Positions 45,292 to 56,542 of a DNA stretch of 64,000 nucleotides are shown here, one piece after another. Under the pieces are notes generated by a model. The model ran no database searches. It saw only the letters and a list, made by a program, of their open reading frames with translations, and was not told the origin of the DNA. This DNA is from Phlebiopsis flavidoalba (Eukaryota > Basidiomycota > Agaricomycetes > Polyporales > Phanerochaetaceae), in the NCBI GenBank assembly GCA_035772785.1, contig JAOCPU010000087.1:17056-81055 (forward strand), written 5' to 3'. Position 1 is the first letter of the stretch. Each line of letters begins with the position of its first letter. Both the position numbers and the translations under genes were made by a program.

Positions 45292-45762
45292 TTCTCCCGT
45301 TGGTTTTTTCTCGAGTAGAGTTTGTGGTCGGCGGAGGCACACATCAACTTGTATCTATACCTTTTCAATGAAATGTATCACCGTGCACACGCATGAACCG
45401 TCGCGCCGCAGATGAGATCGCAGAGATTGAGCTGAAGCAGATTGGCATTGGGCGGGGCGGGATGATCAAGATGGCGGTGCATAGATGTGTTGTGTGATGA
45501 GGAGTGTACATGGGGAGCGGGAAGATGAGTATGCGACAAGACAATGCGGGTGGTATCCTGGGGTAATGAGTACACGACGGTGGGAGGCAGGAGTCCATAG
45601 CTGATGTACATGAACAGAGACGCGAGGGGCGGGCGTGATGGGGTCCCGGCGGCCTACGAGAGAGAAAAGCCATATACGAACGAAACGAAAGCAACGCGTG
45701 TAAACGAGAGAGCGTCCAATCAAGAAGAAAGAAAAGACATGGGTATAGCGCAAAGGGGCCCC

Positions 45763-47846
45763 TCAGTCGTCCTCGTGCGTCTGCTCCGCGCGGAGGAGCG
45801 TCCGCCGCGTCACATTGACTCCAAAGCAGTCCTCGAACCACACCTGCCGCTCGCCGCACGCCTCGATGACGCGACCCCAGAACTGCGACACGCGCGCCTG
45901 GGGCTTGTACGAGCGCATGCGGTGGCTCTCGAGGCTCATGTCGCGCACGTAGCGCAGCGCGGGGAACGCGTCGCGGCGCAGCAGCGACGCGAGCAGCGCA
46001 AAGAGCGTAAAGTACGGCTCGCGCGAGAAGCCGTCCGGGTCGTCGCGCACGGGCGCGCGAGTCGAGGTCCCGGATCCCGATCAGCGCCACCCGCGGGTGC
46101 GCCGCCAGCAGGATGTGCGCCGCGATCCAGTCCGGCGACTGCCAGTGCCATTCTGCGTCCGCCGAGCAGATGAACTCGCGCAGGTTCGGGCACCACTCGG
46201 CCAGCGGCACGGGCGTCGGCGGGCTCGCGCGCTGCGGCGCGGTGAGGTAGTGCTTCTCGATGAGCGACGAGGAGTGCCCGAGCTCGAGCTGCACCAGCTT
46301 CGCGCCGTGCGCGTCGAAGAAAGACGCGAAGCCCGGGCCGGTGTAGCTGAAGTCCGACGATAACACGGAGAGATTCGTCAGGCGCGGCATGTCCCACGAC
46401 GAGAGGACGGCAAAGGTGTTGTTGTCGAGCGACACCTTGAGGGCGCGCAGCGAAGGGAGCCGGACGTCATAAATCCTCCGGGTGCGCAGGGTGTCCGAGG
46501 GTTGCGCAAAAATAGAACGAAAGTTGGGCGAGCACGAGGAGAGCTCGAGGTATTCCAGATGCACGGCGCCGGTTCGTGAGAAGCGGCGTCATCCGTTGTT
46601 GGAACGGGGCGTCACCGTAGCATTGTCCAACTGAGGCGTCGGTCGGAGCTTCGGGTTCGCAACAAGTTTTAGGATCGCTTCGGGACTGCATCGCGGGTCG
46701 GGCCCGTCGTCGTACAGGCTGGCGCTGCACGGAATGATGGTCCGAGTAGATGGAGAGGTTGGGAGCGAGCTACGAGGATGGAGAGGAGGTCGGCGGGGCG
46801 CAGCGCTCGAGGACGTGGCGTTTGGGATATGTATCCTGCGAATGTAGGAGCCATATGTGCGTGGAGAACCATCCAGGGACTGCATAATGAGTGTATGGGC
46901 GAGCCGCTTTGCTTGAGACGCGCTGCTTATCCATAGGAACTCATACAGATATTCGGTGGCATACGCTCGCCACTGCAAACATAACGAGACTGCAGGATAG
47001 CTTGGCTTGCATAGATGTCCGGTGGGCCTCGAAGCGCGTGGATGTGTCTTCGAGAAAGGATAGTTGGTGTGAGGCGTCGAGGGGGTCGTGGTCGTGGAGA
47101 CACGCGTGCCTCACGACTACGCCCCACACCTCTGGCGGTAGGTACGGCAACGTATTCGAGGGTGAGGAGGTGCGCGAAGGCTTCCTGTGAAGAGTTGTTA
47201 GTATACGGTGGTCTCTTTAGGCTGAGAACGCGACAGTGCTGAGAAGCTAATGACGTGTAGGATGATCGCGGCGAAGAACCTCGCACCATTCAGGACGGAG
47301 AAATGTCTGCTTCGTCCCACCACGACGCAGACAGGAAGCTTGGTGTGGCCAGGGCCGAGCGTGGACACGAGCAATGTTTTTGAGAACAAGCACTCACTTG
47401 TGTAATCGCAGACGTGTGCTCATCGACCTCACGACCTTGAGGAACGGGTGTCTGACTCGGTGGTCGGCATCGGGACTTGGCGAGCGACGGGTGGTGACGA
47501 GGGAGCGCGAAAAGCTTGAGGACGAGCGAATGTGCATGGCTGTGTCGCGAAGAACGGAAGGAGGTCGCTGGGAGTGGGGTTGGTGGTGGTGGTTGGTGGA
47601 TGTGAAAGCGGAAGCGGTTTTTGGGCGCGCTTTGAGTTTGCGGAGAGAGATCGAGGCCCGATTCGAGTACAAGTGCCGGACGATTGGTTCTGCCACCCGA
47701 GCCCGCGCCTTCGCTTTCCATCCCACCCTTCCCGTCTTCCAGCAAACCCTCGGACCCGTCGTCGCCGTCGTTTCGACCATCCCCGTCGCCGTTTCAGGCG
47801 TCCTCCGATAATGAAATCTCCCCTCTGCATCCCGCCAACCCGACAT
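45763..47846 (-). CDS. F-box / leucine-rich-repeat-like protein, frame broken
   Basis: F-box proteins recruit substrates to SCF ubiquitin ligases; basidiomycetes have many. An N-terminal variable region opens at ATG 47846 and runs to HTSAITQ at a GTGAGT donor near 47396. The next exon contains the F-box-like start LPYLPPEVWGVVVRHAC (about 47100-47150) and TKLALT-like helices. Then come EWRAYATEYLYEFLWISS, SIYSDHHSL-type text in shifted frames, and an LRR-like region. That region includes HLEYLELSSCSPNFRSIF, RLPSLRALKVSLDNNTFAVL and RLTNLSVLSSDF, followed by EWCPNLREFICSADAEWHW. The tail RVSQFWGRVIEACGERQVWF ends at TGA 45763-45765. Frame shifts occur near 46050, 46570, 46720 and 46990. Confidence 0.7.
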
Positions 47847-48016
47847 CGACCGCCTTCTTCGTCCTACGCGATTCTATTGCTTAATAACCCGCCGCCGTGT
47901 TGTTGTGCCCCGCCCACCTCTCTTCGATGTGCGGCACCGCCGCACGCGGCGGGCGCGGCAGCCTCGACGCAACTGATCCTGTGCGCTCCAGCCTGAGCAG
48001 CCCAGGACGAGCTCGG

Positions 48017-48303
48017 CCAATCAGAAGACACCATGGATATCTAGGCGGACGTTCGTGCCTGGCAGCGGCAGGTACCACCGCCCACGACGCCCAGGCCGCG
48101 GATAGGCGTACACCGGCCAATCAGGCACACCGAGGGCCCTCCAGCTGCGCCCCGCCTCTTTCTCTCCCGACGTCCATCACGACGATTTCTATCGCACTCT
48201 TCCAGGCCGTCGCTCGTCGCCCCCAAGGCACCTCCGCCCCAGACGCGGCCTCGTCCGTCGTGACGTATGGAATGAAGGCACCGGCGACCATATCAGAGCC
48301 AAT
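48017..48303. promoter_or_regulatory. Three CCAAT boxes upstream of the F-box gene
   Basis: CCAAT occurs at 48017-48021 and 48117-48121, both as GGCCAATCAG, and at 48299-48303. The two ten-base copies are 100 bases apart. They could bind a CCAAT/HAP complex for the minus-strand F-box gene (start 47846) or for a gene to the right. Direction and use are inferred. Confidence 0.35.
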
Positions 48304-48410
48304 AACCCGAGCAATAACCCCATATATTGAGGCGGCTTTGGGTCGATAGATGAAGTGCTTGCGGGCTTGGCTATGTAGAGTTAGAGCGGAGGGTGGTCAT
48401 AAAGTGAGGG

Positions 48411-49270
48411 CTACTCAATAGACAGTTCAATTAATTCCCGCCATAGAGTTTGTTGGTCGCTGGGATACCTGAACGCTCTATGCTCGAAAGCCTTTGCAAC
48501 CGTATCGTCGTATCTGTGTGTTCTCAGAGTCATAGGGAGCGCCTTGATTACGTGCATAGAGCGCTGCCACGACCGAGCGTATACAGCTGAGACCCTCCAG
48601 CACAGCAGAACACCATGACTCGGACACGAGCGATATGTTTCGTACGTGATATATTGATATCCCACGTACTGTAACACTGATGAAGATCTCACTCGCACGC
48701 CCAGAAGCCCGCCTCGCCCCGCCATCACGACCTCCGAGCCCCACTCTCCTTCCGACTCGGAAAGACCGACGCGTTGTGGCGCAAAACGCGGAGAGAACGT
48801 GTCGGCAGAAGACGCTTTCCGCAACTCCCGTTCATGCCCGCCGCGCACCCTCTTCTTCCAGGTCATCCACCCGCACAGGAACTGGGTCGGCCTCGCGGCG
48901 CGTCACTCATCGGTGCACATCAACGAGGCGCATTTATCATTCCTCAGAGAGCAGTCGTCGACTTGGCCACCGATACGCAAACGGGCCAGCGCCACGACGG
49001 ACGCCGCTGGTGCCTATCATTCCCCTCGAGCCCAGCTCGGCCCACCGACAAGCAAGGCGTGCCCCATCTATCCCACCGGTTCCCTCGTCGAGCATTGCGA
49101 AACCGTGCAACGAGATCTGCGCCGACGCCGACGTCCGATCGATATCTGCCAGAAGTCCCAGTTCTCAAACCGATGGACGAAATCGTTCCTTGCCGGGAGC
49201 TTTTGGAGACCGTGTTGCAGGCGAGAATGCTGTGGGGAGGCGAGTTAACTTGGAAGAATTGAAGGTGTAA
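48411..49270. other. Two overlapping intact open frames, strand undecided
   Basis: A minus-strand frame of 151 codons runs from ATG 48866 (MTWKKRVRGGHERELRKASS) to 48411. It contains a GTACGT donor near 48668, so it may be a first exon plus intron. A + frame of 196 codons runs from ATG 48680 (MKISLARPEARLAPPSRPPS) to 49270 and is Ser/Arg/Pro-rich. The minus frame has the more balanced composition in its first 65 codons. Neither resembles a known family. Confidence 0.25.
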
Positions 49271-51380
49271 TTGATCCAGGTTAGCATTGACGTTCGCTTT
49301 GCCACTTCGTGCGCACGTTCAACTGACAACTGCCGATTCGGTGTCACAGTGCGCATATAGTCATGCAACGGTCCTTTGAAGGTATAAACGCCGTGGACTG
49401 AACTGTGTTCTGGCGTACAAATCAATCATACCACACTACCGACCTATCAGTCACCCACACAACGCACGACGTTTTCTCCCTCCACACCGTTTTCATCTCT
49501 CGCTTTGGCAATTGAAGGTACGCTCCATTTTCTGATCCTTGATTGCGCTTGCTGAACACCTTGACCTTTTCTCACATAGTCTTGTGCTGGTTCAACATTG
49601 TGAATAACCGTTCGATCACATCCCGAGCTCGTCACGACTCACCCTCGCGTCGACTATTGGCACCTCTCACGCGGCACCCCAACGTCGCCCACTAGCTGGA
49701 AAGAGATGACAGCGCCCGGACGCGCGCCGTCATACGCCCGCGATCTGGGACAAGTGTTGAAATAGGGCTATATGCGGCGATTTCATCGTTGGTCAGGTTA
49801 TTCTATTCGTGAGTCCTCGCTCTTATGATATATACCTTCGCTCGATGACTCAAGGTCTCTCTTCGTGTAGCTTTCGAGTTGTCTCGTCTATGGGCGGAGC
49901 GTATGTGTACGCGCGTCAAGTAATACGAAGTCCGTCTCCTTCCCTTCCGCCAACGACAAGCCACGCCGTCAGTCCCTCGTCGACCACCCACACGAGTCCA
50001 ACAAGGCTTACGCGCGATGTGGCGGTGCAGCCATCACAGCCAGAAGACGCACCCTAATAAACTACCGTTCCTCGACCCTCGTTTTGGTCCATAGACGTGA
50101 GAACGCCCGAGCGCAGCTTCTCACCGTTCCCGCTTCTCAGTACAGCACCTGCGCCAAGGCGAAGCGCATCCTCGACGTCGCCACCGGTCCGTACTACGGC
50201 CCGCTCACCCCGTTCCGACGCCCTCAGTCGCTGCAAGCAGACACAGCCCTGGATCACAGGTGTGCAGCCCGACATATGGCACCCATCGATGTGTCCCAGG
50301 CACCGACCGCGCAGACTTACGTCCAGCCACCCAGCTTCAACGATCGTCGGCGAGATTCTCGCGAAGCATTGTTACCATCTGGGGCCGTGCGCACGCCTCG
50401 CGTAGTAATCAATGACGGTATCCGGTCTCTGTGATGCGTTTTGCTCCCCCCCTCTGCATCTCTCCTCTCCTCCCCTATAACAAGGCACGATGGTTAACAC
50501 TGCTGAGCTCATCACCGGTACGGTGATCCATCGCGTTCCATGTTTTGGCTGTGCTTGGAAGACTGGTGCACTCGATCATCGTAGATCCTCGCGCGGCATT
50601 TGGCCTCGAGATGCCCGCCATCTTGCTTGCGTCGAAGCAGAACAACATCGTCAAATCGGGGGGGGGGTGCGGGGAGACGTGCCGCAACTACCCAGACGGT
50701 CGCGTGACGACCTGAAGTCCGCTGCAGTCGCACGCTCGCTCAGGGGCAAGCTGCACGATCCTCCTGCCAGCTCGACATGTCGTCCGTGGAGAGCATGCTC
50801 GACGCGATCGTTGAATGTCGGGTGGCAGGAGATTGTGTCGTAGAGAGGAATGGTCTATACTTTCTATGAACCAATGCGGGCCGTAGCCCCACGGCCATGG
50901 TTCACGCCGTACCATCCTTTCTGCTTCCACGTTCGAATGTGGCTCCAGCTCCGATCCTCATAACGCGGGCATAGGGACAGAGGGCCGGCTTCTCGTTCAA
51001 GTTGACTGACATGATTTGCAAACCTTCATGCTCAATGTCGCCGGCCCTGGTCACCTTCGCGGAGTTGTCCTCCTTCCGCTGCTGGAAAAGGGCAAGATAC
51101 AAGGTCATCATGAACATGTCCAAGCCGACTCGCAGCATCGGGCTCACATACGAGCCAAGTGCGCGACCTACAGCGTCAGACAAGAGTTTGCGCTGAACAC
51201 ATGCTCGTGAGTTGAGGCCATGGTGACTAGTGCCCGATCCCTGGCTGATATGCCGCTTAGACATATAAGCAAGGCCAAAAGCGAAGCCGAACTTCACGGG
51301 TGGTTTGCATGGATCCCCAGGCTGGGTAAAGACAGGTGTGTAGTGGTCCATCCTAAACTGCGTGACCATCAACTCATATA
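49271..51380. other. Unresolved stretch before the A+T-rich region
   Basis: Open frames on both strands (for example + 50084-50434, + 50490-50843, minus 50902-51387) alternate without a sustained frame. The minus segment 50475-50687 (MLFCFDASKMAGISRPNAAR) has coding-like composition. No family recognised. Confidence 0.3.
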
Positions 51381-52500
51381 ATGTCAAATAGAAATGGGGG
51401 ACCGGGAGCCATTATGGAACCACGCGAGAGTGTCAATGGTATTATGCGTGTCCTCAAATCAGTCACACCGGCAGACTCAGGGAAATTCTTCCGTTTTGAT
51501 GGAAACCATTCTTCCAGTTGGTAGTGGAGGTTTGTGGGTGAGTCTGAGAAATTGTAAATAGTGGTACTTGCATGAATCTCATTGTAATCTATTTGTAACT
51601 TCAAAGTTGTGTACTGTCATCAGGAATAAATAATCTTGAGGCTACAAAACATGGCATATTGGCAACATACTAGATATGTGGGTAACACTCCAAACTGCTT
51701 CTATAACAATACTTTACATGGACCTACTGCTGGTATGAATCAATATGCAGCTGTCAAATTCAGAGCATGTGTGATTTAGCCTTTGCTATTTCATTGCTAT
51801 AAATATATTAGTCAAATGCTTTCACTATATAGGCTATACTTTCCTATTCAGCTTAGCCAGTCATTCAAATCACCAAAATGCAATTATGCCCACTCTCAAT
51901 AGGTACATTGTGGGATACAAGCTTTTTGACCACTTATAATCATTATTTATTGCCAGCTATTTTGGCTGATAATATTGTGTATCTTGAAGGTTTAGTTTAT
52001 CATTTAGCTGCATATTCCTGTCTTATATCCACCATTAGTATCTATTGCTATTGCTACTGTACTGTCCATTGTTATCATTTTTATTGCTATTGCAACTGCT
52101 GTGACCAATTTTCTCATAATTCTTTTTAATCGTTTATGTTATTGTTACCCATTATCATTGTTGTTTTCTTTTACTGTAACTTCTATTCACTATCTATTGA
52201 TTGCTTTTTCCCATGAATTCAAAGCAACACTCATTGAAGATACTGTTTGGATATATAATACTATCAAGAAGAAATGGTTTTTATAATCCAAATATCTGAA
52301 AGATTCTTTTTCAATAAAAATAATTCAAATCATTTATTATACATTTGATTAAACATAATTATTAGAGAAGATAAAAATGGTTTTTCAAATGATTAAATAT
52401 AAATGGTAATAGAAATTATATATAAAGTTTTTACATATTATAAAAATTGCATCGCGATTATAACATATATTTCATATGTAAAAAGTGTAGGCTCGTAAAC

Positions 52501-52665
52501 CAGCCGTCACGGTAAGTGTCGTTTCTCCTTGCTAGCGCAGAGGCGGGACTTCGAGAAAGGGATGAGAACTAGCCGTTCTGTATATGGAAGCTTATGTGAG
52601 ATTTGATCCTATCAGTGGAGTTTGGGGGTGCGCTCGTCAAAATGGAGCACTTACCGTGACGGCTG
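52501..52665. mobile_element. Short inverted-repeat element (165 bp), MITE-like
   Basis: Perfect 18-base termini: CAGCCGTCACGGTAAGTG at 52501-52518 and its reverse complement at 52648-52665. The interior is G+C-richer than its surroundings and has no ORF. I see no target-site duplication directly outside the repeats, so the true ends may be slightly different. Confidence 0.6.
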
Positions 52666-53412
52666 AGTGGACTGGACACATTCTTGTTGACCCCCGAGGT
52701 TTCTGCAAAAAAGTCATCGAAACCATTCGCTATTAATAAGAAAGTTATTCAAAGTTGATGCTGGAATATATGATATCACAAAATTTGGGGGTCCTGGTCT
52801 CTCATTGCGCTGCTACAGCAGCATAGGTACAGCTGTCAGGCAGCTTTCAGCTGGCTAAAAAACGACCCAAGTTAATCAGCATTCAATCCCACTCTAGAAC
52901 CTGAGATCAACCACACAAAAGACTTTAAATAATATATTCGAAGTACACAACAATGAGAAAACCATATACTTAGTGACTGCTCTTGCGACCCATGGCACGG
53001 CTCTTCCACGGTGAAAAATAAGCGCTTACGAGAGGTCGACAAGAACCTGTCCAGCCCACCCAGCCGCTTCTACGGAGCCAGCCTCGGCACACAACGGAGT
53101 TTGAAAGCGGCTGGGGAATTCCGAGCCTAGGTAAAAAGACATATGATATAGATTTGCAGAATATACCTATATTTTCTTGCAGAAAAGGTTTGAAAACTAG
53201 CAGTATTTTTGAAATTGCTTATATTTGTATATTTAATGTTCACAAAAGAAAATTCAGAGGAAAGTATTGTATCTAGCAAATAGAATAGAATACAAATGAA
53301 TAAACATGGAATTCAAAGCAGCATAGAGCAAATTGATAGCAAATATAGCAATAAAACAACCAAGAGTTTTGAAATGAAAGCATGAGCAAATTTGATATAA
53401 AAGCAGTAATAT

Positions 53413-53429
53413 TCATCACAAAACCACTC
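53413..53429 (-). repeat. Inverted copy of an A+T-rich element motif
   Basis: TCATCACAAAACCACTC here is the exact reverse complement of 60536-60552. In both places a TTAATTAA cluster lies next to it, so two copies of one element type in opposite orientation are likely. Confidence 0.5.
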
Positions 53430-53858
53430 TGTGCTTAATTAATCTTAATTAATGCTGTATAAGCTGATTGCTAACAAAATAATGGGGTAAATAATGAAAT
53501 AACAGAGTACCATTAATTAACTTTAATTAAGAAGGTCCCTTTTTTAAATGGGTCATTATTCAGTTATTTGGGCATTATTTGGGCATATTTGGGCATTATT
53601 CCATTATTTCATGAATCCATTATTCTGTTAATTCTAAGGTTCATTGCTAATATAATGGTTTTCAGCCCTTGTAAGGAGCAGCATGAAATACAATGATTGG
53701 TTAGATTATATAGCATGACATTGCAAAACTATGTATCTAATGTACATGACAGTAATGGCTATTTCTTGTGGACAGGAGTGGACACTTACAGTAGCCCTAG
53801 CAAGCACAGTGCTCATTCCAAAGCTGACAGGGAGCAGGCAGGTGAGCAGTTCTGCTTA

Positions 53859-54589
53859 GTGTTTTAGGGTCCAGTCTCAGGACTGCCTTAGGACCGGGAC
53901 TCAGACTGAGACTGGACTGCCTAGGACCGCTTGCCAGTCCTGGTCCAAAGGTGGTCCGGTCACAGTCCTAGGTCCTGGTCCTAGCTAATGTGCTGATTGA
54001 CTAGGACTGGCAAGACTGGTCCTAGACCAGTCACGGACTGGTCCTCATTCAGCTACACCTGTAACCACTTATAACATGGCATAACCAGCTTTCCTAGATA
54101 GAAAGACCTTCTTTCAGATGACTTGGGGCCTTTTATAACTCAAATGGTCACATGTTGTATGGTATGTATTACCATTGGGCACTCTTCTACATAACTCAGC
54201 TGCTATAGAGATATGATGCATCCAGTTCTCTTTATCTATCATTATAGCTGATACATATGCTGCTGTCATGTTATAATAATGTATATATCCATGCATTAAT
54301 AGTAATTCTTTGGCAGGAAAAACATAGCTTTAGCCTGCAAACAGTGAGATGTGGTAGAAAAGACTGGTCTGAACCAGTCACAGACCAGTCTGGACTGACG
54401 AAGCAGTCCTCAGACCAGTCTGAACCAGTCCAGGACTGCTGTAGGACCATATAAGGACACAGGACTGCAGTCTTGGTCCGGTCCTGAGCATAGATATGGT
54501 CCTGGTCCTAAGGCGGGTCACAGTCCTGGTCCTAGTAAAATGGTGTCGAAGGACCGGGGAAGCCCGGTAGACACGGAACCCTAAAACAC
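53859..54589. mobile_element. 731-bp MITE with TA target duplication
   Basis: Terminal inverted repeats GTGTTTTAGGGTCC (53859-53872) and GGAACCCTAAAACAC (54575-54589) are flanked on each side by TA (53857-53858 and 54590-54591). TA duplication is typical of Tc1/mariner-type insertion. Inside both ends are dense GGTCC/GGACC and CCAGTC/GACTGG repeats (53865-54055, 54362-54560) that are themselves inverted. No transposase frame, so it would move only with help from elsewhere. Confidence 0.8.
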
Positions 54590-55729
54590 TAGAACTTCTG
54601 CTGTGGTGTGTAAGCATATGTGGTGTATGCACAATCAAATGTATTGACAAACATGGTGCAGCCATTCGCCGATTGATGCGGCCGGGGCTGTGGGGTGCCG
54701 CGTCACCGACGTGCGTGAGTCCCTCGGCAGCCGGTGGAGGTGAGCCTTTGGACGGTTTGGCACGTCGTCATGGTGTGGGTGCTCTTGATGGCTGCGAGCC
54801 TTCGACGGCCGTGAGTCTTCCAATATTGCAGCGTGCATGGGTATGAGCGGAGCGAGCCAGGGAGGTGTCGGACTCCGTGAGTTAGTGCGCCGGCGGGGCT
54901 ATGCGTAATTGTGTGCGTGCAGTGGTCGCGGACGACGCGTGGTTGCGGATGGCATAGTGGTCGCGGACAGCGCGGTGGTTGCGGATAACGCGGTGGTCGG
55001 GTTGACAGCGCGGTGGCCGTGCTGAGTGCGTTGGTTGTTTCTGGCCGTGGACAGCGCGCTGACCGTGATAGTCGTTCTGGCCGTGATGCTCGCAGAAGGC
55101 GTGGTGGGCCGCGCTGGATGTGGTGGTCGCGGCCAGCGTCGCGTTCGCGATGTTCGTAGTGGCACGGACAGCGCCATGACTGGGCTGTCCACGGTGCTCG
55201 CAGATGCCGCGGCAGCCGCGGGTTTTGTGGTACTACCGCGGGTGGTGTTGAGGGCGCGGTGTCCGTGCTGCTGCGCGGACGGCGTCGTGGCCGTGGCCGG
55301 GCTGGCCGTGTTTGGTAGCGGGCGGCGGTGGTCTTGCAAACGGCGCGAGTGTGTCGTCGGCCGTGTTGGTTGCAAACCCTCGCGCGGCGGCCATGACCGG
55401 TGCGATGACATCGGTGTGCATGTCCGCGGTGGAGGTGGCTGGGTGGGCGGGGGTGTGGTGGCGCAGTCTGTTCATGGTGGCTGCGGGCGTTCTTTCTCCT
55501 TGCGCGCAGGCGGCGACGGCGGGTGGTGGTGCATGCGCGGATCATCGTAGGGAGCGGACCTGTACTCACCTTGGGTCTTGGGAGGCGTGCAGCAGCACGT
55601 CTCCGGGACTTCTCGATGCTTTTGAGGCATCGGTAGTGGTCGTTTGTAGTTGCGGTCGCGGTGGGATCAGCGAGTGTGCATGTGCGCGACACGATCGGGC
55701 ACGCACACCAGGTGCCCTCGAGCCCACTG

Positions 55730-56177
55730 TAAAGCTCTGCACAAGTCTGGGTCACCCATGAGTACTTGTGGGTAGAGCCGTGGGAAAACCCGTGGGTATA
55801 CTGATCCGTGGATCCGAGTCACCTGTGGTCATGAGTCAGTGGCAGATCTGGGTCAAGGGTTTGGATTTGAGAAAACTCATGGGTATTCATAGATTTGCTC
55901 ATATAATACTTGTATGCATGTTTCAAGTATACCTATGCCATTATCAATATCATATATATATAGCATGTCATACATACCTCACTACAGCCATGTCAGCCTT
56001 TATCTTAAGTATTTCTGATAGGTAGACCTGTGACCAAGACTTGCAAGACTCGGACTCGTGGGTCACAGGTGATCTGTGCCCAAATACCCATGTGGATCTG
56101 GGTCAGGCCTTAGAAATGCCACTGACCCGCGGATACGGATCCGAGTCGATCCGCGGGTAGACTCGTGCAGAGCTTTA
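55730..56177. mobile_element. 448-bp hAT-type MITE with 8-bp target duplication
   Basis: Termini TAAAGCTCTGCAC (55730) and GTGCAGAGCTTTA (to 56177) are perfect inverted repeats over 13 bases and 17 of 18 from the second base. Both sides carry GCCCACTG (55722-55729 and 56178-56185), the 8-bp duplication typical of hAT elements. The ends fit the hAT YARNG pattern. Subterminal GTGGGT/ACCCAC and GGATCCG repeats are also inverted. No transposase frame. Confidence 0.85.
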
Positions 56178-56542
56178 GCCCACTGGCTCGTTACATACCC
56201 TCCCAGCGTTGACGAGTGTGCTCTGCACACTTGTCACGCGTTCCGTCACTCCTAACGCGTCTTGATAGGCCCCAATCGAGGGCGCGGTTGCGGTGGTTCG
56301 ATTTGGTGGAGCGCGGATTGAGCGGGCTATAGCGGCCGGCGGGGTGCTCGAAGGGTGTAGGAGAGTGGATGGAGACCATCGAGAGCTCCGTCTGGAGGCT
56401 CTGGCGAAAGAAAAAGAGTGGGGAGGAGGTGTCGTTGTTGAGGAGGTGATGGCGCGAGGACAAGTCTCGCGGGCGCCTAGACTTGCAACGCGACGCGCGG
56501 CAACCTCCGAGGCTTCCCCGAGGTCCCTCGGGCATATGTTCC

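Larger units (their letters stand above)
51381..53858. other. A+T-rich, transposon-like region
   Basis: Base composition shifts abruptly to A+T-rich near 51.4 kb, with oligo-T/A tracts, TTAATTAA clusters (53437-53530) and no protein-like frames. A short inverted-repeat element sits at 52501. The segment 53413-53429 is an inverted copy of 60536-60552. Confidence 0.6.

Noticed and set aside
55026..55550. 174-codon + strand frame in GC-rich DNA
   Set aside because: It is rich in Val/Gly/Arg, as expected for the antisense of an Ala/Thr-rich minus-strand exon that has a better splice context.
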